A DNA stretch of 64,000 nt. Origin: Bacillus xiapuensis (lineage in GTDB: Bacteria > Bacillota > Bacilli > Bacillales > Domibacillaceae). The stretch lies in assembly GCF_002797355.1 (NCBI RefSeq), contig NZ_KZ454939.1:963828-1027827 (forward strand), written 5' to 3'. The position numbers and the translations under genes were made by a program. Below the pieces are notes generated by a model. The model was not told the DNA's origin. It worked only from the letters and a program-made list of their open reading frames with translations, and made no database searches. Below are positions 8,724-17,942 of the stretch, one piece after another (within the stretch, counting starts at the first letter, position 1; every line of letters starts with the position of its first letter).

Positions 8724-9719
8724 ATGATCCGAACTTGCATAAAAAGAACGAACGGACAATTGCTTTATAATGCTCCGTTAAAAGAAATGAAAAGCAAAGA
8801 GACAATATGGTACTGGGTGGATTTTGCGGAGCCTGACCTTAAAGAGCAGCGGCTGCTTAATCGGGCCTTTCAATTCCACCCGTTGGCGGTGGAGGATTGT
8901 CTCGACGCACTGACGGGCCGGCCGAAGGTTGATTTTTATGACGAGCATTTTTTCTTCCTGCTTCATGCGCTGAATCGGGACACATTGGAGGGAAGCGAAG
9001 TAGATGTGTTTATAAATGAGCGCATGCTCGTCACCTTCCATAAACAGCCGGTCAGGGAGCTGGATAAAGTATGGGAGCGAATAAATGAAGATGAGATGCT
9101 GCAGCGCGGGCCGGCATTTATTTTGCACAGCTTGATCGATAGCTTTGTGGATGAGTTTTTCCCGCCTGTTTATCGCATTGAAGATCAGCTGAACAACGTG
9201 GATGAAGAGACGGACAATGATTCCGGTAATGAATTAATTGACCGTTTGTTTGATATTCGCCATGATATGGCTAAGCTTCGGCGCTCCATCTTTCCGATGC
9301 GGGACTTAGTGTATAGAATGCTGAATTCCACACGGCTGGAATTTATGAAAGATCGGCATCTTTACTACCGCGATGTGTATGATCATTTGCTGAAGCTTGT
9401 AGAAATGCTGGAGTCGTACCGTGATTTCTCATCGGATGTGCGCGACAATTATCTATCCGTCAATTCGGACAAAATGAATAAAATTATGATGACCTTGACT
9501 GTGATCACTACGATATTTATGCCGTTGACGTTCATTGCCGGCATTTACGGGATGAATTTCAGCAATATGCCGGAATTGGAGTATCGTTACGGCTATTTTA
9601 TTACAATAGGAACCATGGCTGTCATCGCTCTTCTTATGTTTCTGATGTTTTTCAAGGCGGGCTGGCTGTCTTTCGGCAAAAAAAATAAAAAACGCAAAAG
9701 GAAAATTACTTTTAAATAA
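8724..9719 (+). CDS. corA: CorA family divalent cation transporter
   Basis: A 331-residue CorA-type channel. The long charged cytoplasmic N-domain is followed by two C-terminal membrane helices; the family signature GMN sits at the end of the first (AGIYGMNFSNMPE), then a second helix and a very basic tail (KKNKKRKRK). It mediates Mg2+ (possibly Co2+/Ni2+) uptake as a pentamer. ATG at 8724 is chosen because GGAGAGAG lies 5 nt upstream; a longer in-frame start at 8688 would overlap the patA promoter region. Confidence 0.92.
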   Translation: MIRTCIKRTNGQLLYNAPLKEMKSKETIWYWVDFAEPDLKEQRLLNRAFQFHPLAVEDCLDALTGRPKVDFYDEHFFFLLHALNRDTLEGSEVDVFINERMLVTFHKQPVRELDKVWERINEDEMLQRGPAFILHSLIDSFVDEFFPPVYRIEDQLNNVDEETDNDSGNELIDRLFDIRHDMAKLRRSIFPMRDLVYRMLNSTRLEFMKDRHLYYRDVYDHLLKLVEMLESYRDFSSDVRDNYLSVNSDKMNKIMMTLTVITTIFMPLTFIAGIYGMNFSNMPELEYRYGYFITIGTMAVIALLMFLMFFKAGWLSFGKKNKKRKRKITFK

Positions 9720-9880
9720 AGAACAAGCATTTCACTAGCCAGTCATTGGAGGATTTTGCCTAATAAACACAAACTTTGTTAAAAAATTTAACATTTTGTT
9801 AAATAAATCTAAATATTTTCTCCTAATAAGTCGAAAGAATTCATGATATAGTAAAATAAAAACAAGGGGACAAAAGACTT

Positions 9881-10783
9881 ATGAGCCAAGACTATGAGAT
9901 TTTATTAGAGAGCGGTACGAACGAACTGGAAATCGTTGAATTTGAAGTGCAAAATAATAAGTATGGCATTAATGTCATTAAAGTGAAAGAAATTATCCAG
10001 CCGCTGCCGATCACTTTTATTCCGCACGCCCATGAGTATATTGAAGGCATTATTCAGCTGAGGGGAGAAGTGCTGCCGGTTGTGAATATGACGAAAGTAC
10101 TGGGCTTGCCAACTGGTGAAAACAGCGAAAATGATAAATTAATTGTGACCGAATTCAATAAGCAGAAAGTCGTTTTTCATGTTCAGAATGTCACGCGCAT
10201 CCACCGCATATCTTGGGAGGATATCGAGAAGCCTTCCGATATGTATCAAGGCGGCAACAGCCAAGTGATTGGCGTTATTAAGATCGAAAACGAAATGATC
10301 CTTCTGCTTGATTTTGAGAAGATTATCGTCGATATCAATCCGCAATCCGGCATTCATGTGGGCCAAATTAAGCAGCTTGGCAAAAGAGAGCGCTCTTCTA
10401 AGCGGTTAATCGTTGCGGAGGATTCTCCGCTGCTGAGAAAACTGATTCACGACACGCTGGCAGAAGCGGGATATGACAGTGTTGAGTTTTTTGAAAACGG
10501 CAAGTTGGCTCTTGAATACCTCCATGCCGCTGCTGAGAAAACGGATATTGAAAACGAGGTGCAGCTTCTAATTACCGATATAGAAATGCCGCAAATGGAT
10601 GGCCATCATTTAACCAAAAGGGTGAAGGAGCACCCGCAGCTAAGCAAGCTTCCAGTGATCATTTTTTCTTCTTTGATCACCGATGACCTCCGCCATAAAG
10701 GCGAAGGAGTTGGAGCGGATGCTCAAGTCAGCAAGCCGGAAATCACAGAGCTGGTAAAGAGTATTGACCGGCTGGTTCTGTAA
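9881..10783 (+). CDS. cheV: CheV, chemotaxis coupling protein (CheW-REC)
   Basis: A 300-residue two-domain protein: a CheW-like coupling domain (about residues 15-155) and a C-terminal response-regulator domain (about 170-300). The REC acidic pocket is in RLIVAEDSP, the phospho-acceptor Asp in LLITDIEMPQMDG and the conserved Lys in VSKPE. It couples receptors to CheA and serves adaptation. ATG follows AAGGGGAC. Upstream, TAAA at about 9812, a 16-nt gap and GTCGAAAG weakly resemble a sigma-D promoter. cheV beside ykyB matches B. subtilis. Confidence 0.95.
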   Translation: MSQDYEILLESGTNELEIVEFEVQNNKYGINVIKVKEIIQPLPITFIPHAHEYIEGIIQLRGEVLPVVNMTKVLGLPTGENSENDKLIVTEFNKQKVVFHVQNVTRIHRISWEDIEKPSDMYQGGNSQVIGVIKIENEMILLLDFEKIIVDINPQSGIHVGQIKQLGKRERSSKRLIVAEDSPLLRKLIHDTLAEAGYDSVEFFENGKLALEYLHAAAEKTDIENEVQLLITDIEMPQMDGHHLTKRVKEHPQLSKLPVIIFSSLITDDLRHKGEGVGADAQVSKPEITELVKSIDRLVL

Positions 10784-10796
10784 GCAGCGGACAATG

Positions 10797-10834
10797 AGCA
10801 AACACCGGCTGGATGAACATAGCCGGTGTTTGCT
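10797..10834. terminator. 14-bp hairpin between cheV and ykyB
   Basis: AGCAAACACCGGCT (10797-10810) pairs perfectly with 10821-10834. It lacks a long T run on either strand, but its place between convergent genes indicates shared termination. Confidence 0.65.
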
Positions 10835-10853
10835 TAAAAAGGATCAGAGCGCA

Positions 10854-11321
10854 TTAGTAAGATTGTCCTAAGGGTTTGAAGACGGGTTTTTTATAGGGTC
10901 TGTTTCGTTTTGGAGAAGGGCGGTGCTCCTTCAATCCTGTATACGATTGCAGAATTTTCTTGGCGTCCATCAAGTTCATGGCTGCCCGCGGGTTCCGCGT
11001 TTGTTTATCAAGATGTCCGAAATGGGGGAGGGTGCTGAAATCCTCTTTGCAAGGAGGGATATGAAAGGTATACTCTCCGCAAGTAACGAGCACATCAGAT
11101 TGCTGTTGGCTGTTTTTGGGGTTATTGGAGAAATGGAGACCCGTTTTTTTTGCCCGGCCTTCACGAATCATTTTTATGAGCGCTTTCTTCTTTAGCGTAT
11201 ATAGAAATTTCGGATTCGTTGCTGTTTTAGCATGGCGGTTGACAGTAAAGATCGCTTTTGCGAGGGTCAAGGTAGATGGAGGGTGAGCGGGAGGTTCCTG
11301 GTTGCTGTATTGAGTATTCAA
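10854..11321 (-). CDS. ykyB: YkyB-like protein, unknown function
   Basis: A 155-residue basic protein (AKAIFTVNRHAKTATNPKFLYTLKKKAL near the N-terminus, proline/arginine-rich C-terminus), matching B. subtilis YkyB in length, style and position next to cheV. TTG at 11321 is the preferred start: AAAGGAG lies 8 nt before it, while the longer frame from 11378 has no ribosome site. No catalytic motif is recognised. Confidence 0.8.
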   Translation of the reverse strand: MNTQYSNQEPPAHPPSTLTLAKAIFTVNRHAKTATNPKFLYTLKKKALIKMIREGRAKKTGLHFSNNPKNSQQQSDVLVTCGEYTFHIPPCKEDFSTLPHFGHLDKQTRNPRAAMNLMDAKKILQSYTGLKEHRPSPKRNRPYKKPVFKPLGQSY

Positions 11322-11454
11322 AGTAAAGACTCCTTTCGCACTATTTTTTCTATCATTATAACCTGTTTTTTCTAACAAGGAAAGCCGTTACACGGTTTAA
11401 CCGACATTTTTTAGTGGAAACTAGAGTTTAAAAAAAGAAGGCAGTGTATATGCA

Positions 11455-12981
11455 ATGAACAATAAAAAAACTTCAATTATTGATATCGGTTCCAACACCG
11501 TTCGTTTGGTTATTTACCGCCTGGACGAATCCAGCTTTGAGGAGATCGAGAATGTGAAAGCGCCGATCCGGCTTGGTAAGTATTTAGGTGAGAATAACCA
11601 GCTCTCAGAAGAAGGCATTTTAATCTTAGCCGATGTACTTCATAACTTCAAAGAGATTCTGAATACCCATCACGTAGAAGATGTGGAATGCGCGGCAACG
11701 GCTGCGGTTCGGCAGGCTTCTAACCGTGACGATATCATCGAATACATAAAAAATGAAACGGGATTTACAATAAGAATTTTAACGGGGCAAGAGGAGGCCC
11801 GGTATGGTCTGGCTGCTGTCACGCAAACCATTGCAGCAGATGACGGGCTGTGCGTCGATATCGGAGGCGCCAGCACCGAAATCACCAAGTTTGAAAACAG
11901 GAAGCCGGTTGCATCCTTTAGTTTTCCTTTCGGGGCGGTTACGCTAAAGGAGCGCTTTCTTAAAGAGGAACGAATGTCTGAAGACGAGCAAAAGGAATTG
12001 AATTCTTATCTGCAGAGCGAGCTGGCTCGGTTTCCTTGGATTCACAATGAAGGAGGCGCCATTGTCGCTGTCGGGGGCAGCGCCCGCAATCTTGCGAATG
12101 TGGATCAGATAAAAAGGGAATATCCTTCCATCGGTCTTCACGGATATGAAATGTCAGCCAAATCCATGAAGGAATTGCGGGAGGAGCTGTCTGTTCTTTC
12201 TTTTGAGCAATTGGAAAAGGTGGATGGTTTATCGAAGGAACGGGCTGACATTATCTTGCCGGCTTTAGAGGTGTTATACCAGCTTATGGAGAATTCTAAA
12301 TCTAAACGAATGATCATCAGCTCCCGCGGGCTTAGAGATGGAGTCATTATGGATAAGCTTTATAAGCTGTCGGCAAATACAGAGCAGGAAATTAAGGAAA
12401 AAGGCACCACGAGGCTGCTGCAAAGCTACCAAATGAATTCGGAAGCCTCTCAGCAAGTGCTGTTTTTGACAGAGCGGCTGGCAGCTGAATTGCAGGCGTC
12501 GGGCGTTCTGTCGATCGACGAGGAAGCGGAATTTATGTTGAAACAGGCAGCTCAGCTATTTAATTTAGGAGAGTATATTTCCAGCAGCTCTAAAAGCCAG
12601 CACACCTTTTATTTGCTGACCAATTCGACATTTGATGGCTACACACATAAAGAAAAAGTGCAGCTGTCGCTGCTGGCATCATTTACGAATCATTCCACTC
12701 TCAAGCAATATGCTCAGCCTTTTAAAGGGTGGTTTTCCAAGGAAGAATGGAGGCAAATGCGGGAATGGGGCGCGCTGCTTAAGCTATGTTACAGCTTTAA
12801 CAGCACGAAGAGAAGTGTGGTGCAAGACATCAAGGCGATCAGAAAAGACGGCGGTCTTGCTTTGTCCATTCTTTGCAGCAAGCGGTGCCTGGCAGAGAAG
12901 TACCAAAGCGAGAAGCAAAAAAGACACCTGGAAAAAGCGCTGCAGCTGCCAATTGATTTGGATTTTATAGAGAAAATATAA
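11455..12981 (+). CDS. ppx: Exopolyphosphatase, Ppx/GppA family
   Basis: A 508-residue Ppx/GppA phosphatase with the ASKHA-fold phosphate motifs IDIGSNTVRLVIY at the N-terminus and CVDIGGASTEI near residue 140; the C-terminal half is the HD-like helical domain of long Ppx proteins. It hydrolyses terminal phosphates of inorganic polyphosphate or the guanosine pentaphosphate gamma phosphate. It is 22 nt upstream of ppk, forming a polyphosphate operon. This pair is not part of the B. subtilis order here. Confidence 0.92.
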   Translation: MNNKKTSIIDIGSNTVRLVIYRLDESSFEEIENVKAPIRLGKYLGENNQLSEEGILILADVLHNFKEILNTHHVEDVECAATAAVRQASNRDDIIEYIKNETGFTIRILTGQEEARYGLAAVTQTIAADDGLCVDIGGASTEITKFENRKPVASFSFPFGAVTLKERFLKEERMSEDEQKELNSYLQSELARFPWIHNEGGAIVAVGGSARNLANVDQIKREYPSIGLHGYEMSAKSMKELREELSVLSFEQLEKVDGLSKERADIILPALEVLYQLMENSKSKRMIISSRGLRDGVIMDKLYKLSANTEQEIKEKGTTRLLQSYQMNSEASQQVLFLTERLAAELQASGVLSIDEEAEFMLKQAAQLFNLGEYISSSSKSQHTFYLLTNSTFDGYTHKEKVQLSLLASFTNHSTLKQYAQPFKGWFSKEEWRQMREWGALLKLCYSFNSTKRSVVQDIKAIRKDGGLALSILCSKRCLAEKYQSEKQKRHLEKALQLPIDLDFIEKI

Positions 12982-13003
12982 TTCAATGAAGAGGGTGTAT
13001 ACA

Positions 13004-15106
13004 ATGGGGGAACATGTTAAGAAAAACTTAGCCAGTCCGGAGTATTACAATAACAGGGAATTGAGCTGGCTGGCATTTAACGAGCGGGTGCTGCAGGAAG
13101 CGTCGGATGAGCATAACCCGCTATTAGAAAAGTTGAAGTTTCTGGCTATATTCAGCTCGAATTTGGATGAATTCTTCATGGTTCGGGTAGCGGGGCTGAA
13201 AGATCAAGTGAAAGCGGGATTTAACAAGCCGGAGAATAAAGCCGGTCTTACTCCTAAGCAGCAGTTGAATGCGATCAGCTATAAAGCTCACAATTTAGTG
13301 GACCGGCAATACGAGGTCTTAAACAAGGAGATCATGCCCGTTTTGAAGAAAGAAGGCTTTCAGTTGCTGCCGATGAGCCAATTAAATAAGGAGCAGCGGC
13401 TGTATTTGCAGGAGTACTTTGATAATGAAGTGTTTCCGGTGCTGACGCCCATGGCTATTGATGCCTATCGGCCGTTCCCGATGCTTTTAAATAAAAGCTT
13501 GAATTTGCTGGTTATGCTGGAGAATGAGGATCCCGATGCTGAGAACGACAAAGTGGCGATCGTTCAAGTGCCCAGCGTGTTGAATCGGACGATTGAAATT
13601 CCATCAGAAGGACCGGAGCATTACTATGTATTGCTAGAGAGTGTCGTGGAGTTTTTTGTTGATCGAATTTTCAAAGGATTTAAGGTGAAGTCCACCAATA
13701 TATTCAGAATTACCCGCAATGCCGATTTGACCATTCATGAAGAAGGGGCCCGCGATTTGCTGCTGGAAATTGAAAAAGAACTGAAGAAGCGCAAATGGGG
13801 TGCGGCTGTTCGTTTAGAAATGAGAGGGGAAGACCTCGATCAAGAAGTGCTCGATTATTTGCTGGGCGAGTTGGAGGTTCATCATAAGGATGTCTATAAG
13901 ATTGCCGGGCCGGTGGACTTGACATTCTTGTTTCCGTTTATAAAGAAACTGCAGGCGATTCGTGAAGATTTAGCTTATGAGACTTTTATACCGCAGCCTC
14001 CTTTTGATCTATCCTCGACGGAAGATATATTCGAGAAAGTGATGCAGCAGGACGTGCTGTTCCATCATCCGTACGAATCCTTTGAACCGGTTGTAGAATT
14101 TGTTTCGAAAGCCGCCGAGGATCCTTCGGTTTTAGCCATTAAACAAACGCTTTACCGGGTGAGCGGTGATTCGCCGGTGATCGATGCTTTAAAGAGAGCG
14201 GCGGAAAACGGCAAGCAAGTGACCGTGCTTGTTGAATTGAAAGCCCGTTTTGATGAGGAAAATAATGTTCAATGGGCGAAAGAATTAGAAAAAGCAGGAT
14301 GCCATGTCATTTACGGCATGCATAATTTAAAAACGCACAGCAAAATTACTCTAGTGGTTCGCAAGCGAAACGGTAGGATTGAACGCTTCGTTCACCTCGG
14401 CACAGGGAATTATAATGATCAAACAGCTAAGCTGTATACGGATCATGGCCTGATTACTACCAAGAAAAAGTTTGGCGTGGATGCGACCAACTTCTTTAAT
14501 TATTTAAGCGGCTATACGGAAAAGCCAGAATACAATCATATTGTCGTGGCGCCATTTCATATTCAAGAGGAATTTATCCGATTAATTGATGAAGAGATTG
14601 AGTCTCATAAAAAACACGGCAACGGCCGGATCATTGCGAAGATGAATTCATTGACCGATAAAACGCTGATCATGAAGCTTTACGAGGCCTCTTGTGCCGG
14701 TGTGAAGATCGATTGCATTATTCGCGGCATTTGCTGCTTGCGCCCGGGCATACCTGGAGTCAGCGAAAACATTCGGGTCATCAGCATTGTTGGCCGCTTC
14801 CTCGAGCATAGCCGGATTTATTATTTCCATCATAATGGAGAGAGCAAAATCTATTTATCTTCTGCTGATATGATGACCCGGAATATGGTCAAGCGAGTAG
14901 AAATTCTGTTTCCGCTGTTTGATGGAACCTTAAAGAATCGGATATTCCAATTTTTACAATTGCAATTAAGCGATAATATGAAAGCCCGTTATCAGGATAA
15001 TGAAGGAAACTATCATTACGTTGAACGAAAAGAAGGTGAACCGATGATCAACAGCCAAGAAGAATGTTTAAAGGCTGTGTATCGTTTGCGGGAAGATGAA
15101 GAGTGA
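13004..15106 (+). CDS. ppk: Polyphosphate kinase 1
   Basis: A 700-residue PPK1, reversibly polymerising the ATP gamma-phosphate into polyphosphate. The N-terminal domain opens YYNNRELSWLAFNERVLQEA, typical for PPK1. The phospholipase D-like catalytic part contains the autophosphorylated histidine region YGMHNLKTHSKITLV and the second element FVHLGTGNYNDQTAKLYTDHGL. ATG at 13004 follows GAGGGTG by 6 nt and is preferred over an in-frame ATG at 12986 overlapping that site. It forms an operon with ppx, so synthesis and degradation are co-transcribed. Confidence 0.95.
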   Translation: MGEHVKKNLASPEYYNNRELSWLAFNERVLQEASDEHNPLLEKLKFLAIFSSNLDEFFMVRVAGLKDQVKAGFNKPENKAGLTPKQQLNAISYKAHNLVDRQYEVLNKEIMPVLKKEGFQLLPMSQLNKEQRLYLQEYFDNEVFPVLTPMAIDAYRPFPMLLNKSLNLLVMLENEDPDAENDKVAIVQVPSVLNRTIEIPSEGPEHYYVLLESVVEFFVDRIFKGFKVKSTNIFRITRNADLTIHEEGARDLLLEIEKELKKRKWGAAVRLEMRGEDLDQEVLDYLLGELEVHHKDVYKIAGPVDLTFLFPFIKKLQAIREDLAYETFIPQPPFDLSSTEDIFEKVMQQDVLFHHPYESFEPVVEFVSKAAEDPSVLAIKQTLYRVSGDSPVIDALKRAAENGKQVTVLVELKARFDEENNVQWAKELEKAGCHVIYGMHNLKTHSKITLVVRKRNGRIERFVHLGTGNYNDQTAKLYTDHGLITTKKKFGVDATNFFNYLSGYTEKPEYNHIVVAPFHIQEEFIRLIDEEIESHKKHGNGRIIAKMNSLTDKTLIMKLYEASCAGVKIDCIIRGICCLRPGIPGVSENIRVISIVGRFLEHSRIYYFHHNGESKIYLSSADMMTRNMVKRVEILFPLFDGTLKNRIFQFLQLQLSDNMKARYQDNEGNYHYVERKEGEPMINSQEECLKAVYRLREDEE

Positions 15107-15150
15107 CAGCCAAGGCCGGCTCCAGGCGCAGGAGGAGCCGGCCTTGGCTG
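15107..15150 (+). terminator. 17-bp hairpin immediately after ppk
   Basis: Stem 15107-15123 with 15134-15150, perfect and GC-rich, starting at the base after the ppk stop. The tail (TTGATCAG) is poor in T, so it may stabilise the 3' end as much as terminate. Confidence 0.65.
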
Positions 15151-15186
15151 TTGATCAGAGTATACACCAGTTAAAGAGGGGATTGC

Positions 15187-15558
15187 ATGAATAGTTTGTA
15201 TGTCGCGGCGGGAGGAGCATTGGGCGCCGTCCTCCGCTATTTGTTCAGCAGCTTGAATGCGAGTTTTTTTCCGTTTGGCACAGTCGTGGTGAATACAGCT
15301 GGCAGCTTTCTGCTTGGTTGCTTAACTGCGCTTGCTATGAGAAAGAAATGGAGAAAGGAAACATCGCTGTTTTTAGGCACAGGATTTTGCGGCGGATTTA
15401 CCACCATGTCCAGTTTTTCAAGAGAAGCGGTGGAAATGATTCAGACCAACATGCTATTAGGCAGTTTGTATATAGCAGTATCAGTGGTGTCAGGAATGAC
15501 AGCTGCACTCATTGGATTAAAGCTGGCTGAAGGGTCAAGGAGGGAAGAGAAAAGATGA
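15187..15558 (+). CDS. crcB: CrcB/Fluc fluoride exporter subunit 1
   Basis: A 123-residue four-helix membrane protein of the Fluc family. Family signatures: [10 protein letters not shown] at the N-terminus, NTAGSFLLG, and [15 protein letters not shown] with the polar track residues. ATG follows AAAGAGGGG. It overlaps the next crcB by four bases, so the two are translationally coupled and probably form a hetero-dimeric Fluc channel, as other tandem pairs do. No fluoride riboswitch is visible upstream. Confidence 0.92.
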   Translation: MNSLYVAAGGALGAVLRYLFSSLNASFFPFGTVVVNTAGSFLLGCLTALAMRKKWRKETSLFLGTGFCGGFTTMSSFSREAVEMIQTNMLLGSLYIAVSVVSGMTAALIGLKLAEGSRREEKR

Positions 15559-15905
15559 CATATGTTTTAGTTGCGGCGGGAGGAGCATTGGGCGCCGTTT
15601 TGCGCTATGTTGTCGGCTTATTGGCTGCCGGAGAAAAACGCCCATTCCCTCTTGGCGCTCTTTTGGCCAATTTATCAGGAAGCTTTTTGCTGGGGGTGGC
15701 GGTGTCCGCACTTTCCGGAGAGCTTCAGCTGTTAGTGGGCACAGGGCTTTTAGGGGGATATACGACCTTTTCAACATTCAGTGTGGAGGCTGCTCAACTT
15801 CTAAAGAAACAACGCTCGGCTTTTTTGATATATACAGGGATCACGCTTGCGGGTTCAATCATCTTATTTTTCTTGGGCGTTTCCTTATTCAGGAGTCAGG
15901 CATGA
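15555..15905 (+). CDS. crcB: CrcB/Fluc fluoride exporter subunit 2
   Basis: A 116-residue Fluc paralogue ([36 protein letters not shown]). It starts within the ATGA overlap with the first copy. Both proteins begin with nearly the same residues, encoded by an identical 26-bp DNA stretch, while the remainder has diverged. Two dissimilar subunits in one operon suggest an obligate antiparallel heterodimer. Confidence 0.92.
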   Translation: MTYVLVAAGGALGAVLRYVVGLLAAGEKRPFPLGALLANLSGSFLLGVAVSALSGELQLLVGTGLLGGYTTFSTFSVEAAQLLKKQRSAFLIYTGITLAGSIILFFLGVSLFRSQA

Positions 15906-15924
15906 GGAGTTCTCATGCCTGACT
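15894..15924. terminator. Hairpin over the convergent crcB/ykuE ends
   Basis: AGTCAGGCATGAG (15894-15906) pairs with 15912-15924. It overlaps both stop codons. No T tract, so termination efficiency is uncertain. Confidence 0.55.
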
Positions 15925-16794
15925 GCCGGCTTTTAAAGTAAAGACGGTGATTTCAGGCACGGATAAAAAGCGGAACGGCAGCCGGGTCGTGCCGAGACCG
16001 CGATTTACATATAAGGTGAGACCGCTTTCTCCAGCTACTTGATAGGATCCTTCTTTATAAATTTCAGCATACGGCGGGGTAATTAATGTTCCGATAAGAG
16101 GAAGCTGTATTTGACCGCCGTGAGAATGCCCGCTCAGCTGTAAATGGATGCCAGCATCAGCGGCGTCATTTGCAAGATCGGGGGCGTGCGAGAGCAGAAT
16201 CAAATAACTTCCTTCCTGGACCTGTTTTTTGGCCTGGCGGATATTAGGCTCGCCGAGCATAGCATCATCAATTCCAAGCAGGAAAATTTGATCCTTTCCC
16301 CATCTCAGCACAGCTGATTCATTTTGAAGCAATTGAAAGCCTGACCGCTTCATGATGGTTTGATATAAATCGGTGCCATATCCGCCGTGATCATGATTGC
16401 CGTAAACAGAGAATTTTCCAAGCGGAGCTTGCAGCTGCTGCAAAATAGAGATCGCAGACTGGGCTGTTTTTGGTTTAATTTCATTCGGTTTATCTAAGAG
16501 ATCCCCGGTAAACAGCACAATATCCGGCTTTAAGGAATTGATCGTTTGCACATGATGCTGCAAAAGCTCAAGCGTATATTGGAACCCGAGATGCGTATCG
16601 CTAAATTGGACGATTTTCTTATTATGAAAGGCGGCTGGGATAAGCGGATGAGCAATATCAAGCTCATTAATCTCCAATCTTCTTGGTTCGATAAAACGTG
16701 CGTATGTGTAACCACCTCCGGCTAAGCCGGCTGCACTCATCAAAAAGGCAAATGCTTTCTTTAAGAAGCTGCGGCGGGATATTTTTTCTTGCAT
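15913..16794 (-). CDS. ykuE: YkuE, Tat-exported metallophosphoesterase
   Basis: A 293-residue calcineurin-like phosphoesterase. The N-terminus has a twin-arginine signal (SRRSFLKK followed by the hydrophobic stretch AFAFLMSAAGLAGGGY). Metal-binding motifs are in order: QFSDTHLG, FTGDLLD, YGNHDHGG, ILLSHAPD and SGHSHGGQ. B. subtilis YkuE is exported by TatAy-TatCy and associates with the cell wall. ATG at 16794. It lies divergent from fadH as in B. subtilis. Confidence 0.92.
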   Translation of the reverse strand: MQEKISRRSFLKKAFAFLMSAAGLAGGGYTYARFIEPRRLEINELDIAHPLIPAAFHNKKIVQFSDTHLGFQYTLELLQHHVQTINSLKPDIVLFTGDLLDKPNEIKPKTAQSAISILQQLQAPLGKFSVYGNHDHGGYGTDLYQTIMKRSGFQLLQNESAVLRWGKDQIFLLGIDDAMLGEPNIRQAKKQVQEGSYLILLSHAPDLANDAADAGIHLQLSGHSHGGQIQLPLIGTLITPPYAEIYKEGSYQVAGESGLTLYVNRGLGTTRLPFRFLSVPEITVFTLKAGSQA

Positions 16795-16908
16795 ACATCA
16801 AAACCCCACTCTCAACGAAATCTTGTGCCAGGAATTAAACATTTTGTAAGGCACGTCTTGTTAATAGTAATGGAAAACGGTGAACGAATAAACAGTTTTG
16901 CTTCAAGA

Positions 16909-16927
16909 ATATTTTCGGAATATTCTA
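16909..16927. promoter_or_regulatory. Palindrome upstream of fadH
   Basis: GAATATT-TTCGG-AATATTC, 7-bp arms and a 5-nt spacer, about 60-80 bp before the fadH start. It does not match the Bacillus FadR consensus. It could be an operator for ykuE or fadH. Confidence 0.3.
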
Positions 16928-16988
16928 AAACTGTGGTAGAATCAGTTTAAATGGGAAAGGATTTAATTTAGAGAACGGGGGAGAGGGA

Positions 16989-17753
16989 ATGAGAGACAAG
17001 GTGGTCATTGTGACGGGAGGATCCAGCGGAATGGGGAAGCATATGGCGAAGAAGTTTCTTGACAGTGGCGGCAAGGTTGCGATTACGGGCCGGAGCCAAG
17101 AAAGGCTTCAGGCGGCCAAAGAAGAATTGGGGGCAGAGGAGGAACGGCTGCTGACGATTCAAATGGATGTCCGCCGCCCTGAAGATGCGGAGAGAATGGT
17201 TGAGACAACCTCCCGTCATTTCGGAACGATTGACAGTCTCGTGAACAATGCAGCCGGCAATTTTATCGTGCCAGCTGAAAAGCTAACCATTAACGGATGG
17301 AAATCAGTGATTGATATTGTCTTGAATGGGACCTTTTACTGTTCGAGTGCCGTTGGGAGATATTGGATTAAAGAAAGGCGGAAAGGAAGCATTCTTAATA
17401 TAGTTGCGACATATGCCTGGAACGCCGGAGCGGGAGTGGCTCATTCGGCAGCCGCTAAGGCAGGTGTACTGTCGCTGACGAGAACGCTGGCTGTGGAATG
17501 GGGGTATTCATATGGCATACGGACAAATGCTATTGCGCCCGGGCCGATTGAACGGACAGGAGGAGCTGAAAGGCTATGGCAGTCGCAAGAAGCAGCGGAA
17601 AGAACGCTGCAAAGTGTGCCGCTCGGGAGGCTCGGAACACCAGAGGAGATCGCAGGGCTGGCGTTTTATTTGCTGTCAGAAGAGGCGGATTATATAAATG
17701 GAGAATGCATCACGATGGATGGCGGGCAATGGTTAAATCGCTATCCATTTTAG
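16989..17753 (+). CDS. fadH: FadH/YkuF, 2,4-dienoyl-CoA reductase (SDR)
   Basis: A 254-residue short-chain reductase acting on unsaturated fatty acyl-CoA during beta-oxidation. Motifs: TGGSSGMG nucleotide site, NNAAGNF, and HSAAAKAGVLSLTRTLAVEW, the dienoyl-CoA reductase form in which the usual Tyr is replaced while Lys is kept. ATG at 16989 follows GGGGGAGAGG. Position between ykuE and ykuI supports the YkuF identity. Confidence 0.88.
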   Translation: MRDKVVIVTGGSSGMGKHMAKKFLDSGGKVAITGRSQERLQAAKEELGAEEERLLTIQMDVRRPEDAERMVETTSRHFGTIDSLVNNAAGNFIVPAEKLTINGWKSVIDIVLNGTFYCSSAVGRYWIKERRKGSILNIVATYAWNAGAGVAHSAAAKAGVLSLTRTLAVEWGYSYGIRTNAIAPGPIERTGGAERLWQSQEAAERTLQSVPLGRLGTPEEIAGLAFYLLSEEADYINGECITMDGGQWLNRYPF

Positions 17754-17942
17754 CAAGAAGCTGCGAAGCATATGAATGTCAGGCTTTCAGATCGGAACGT
17801 TGAATGATGAAGTCGGAGAGCTATGCACAAGATAGCTCTTCTTTCTTTGTGGTATGATAATAAAAACAGGTAATACGCTGGTTGAATAATTAATTGATAT
17901 TTTGTATATTTATTTATATTGTGTTGCGGAGGGGGAAGGTAA

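Noticed and set aside
12632-12970. 112-codon frame inside ppx
   Set aside because: Alternate-frame shadow; ppx is continuous and complete across it.
15107-15186. Possible fluoride riboswitch before the crcB pair
   Set aside because: The leader is short, begins within the ppk hairpin and lacks the conserved motif and pseudoknot pattern of that riboswitch.
16795-16988. FadR operator before fadH
   Set aside because: No match to the TGAATGANTANTCATTCA-type palindrome; only an unrelated GAATATT repeat was seen.
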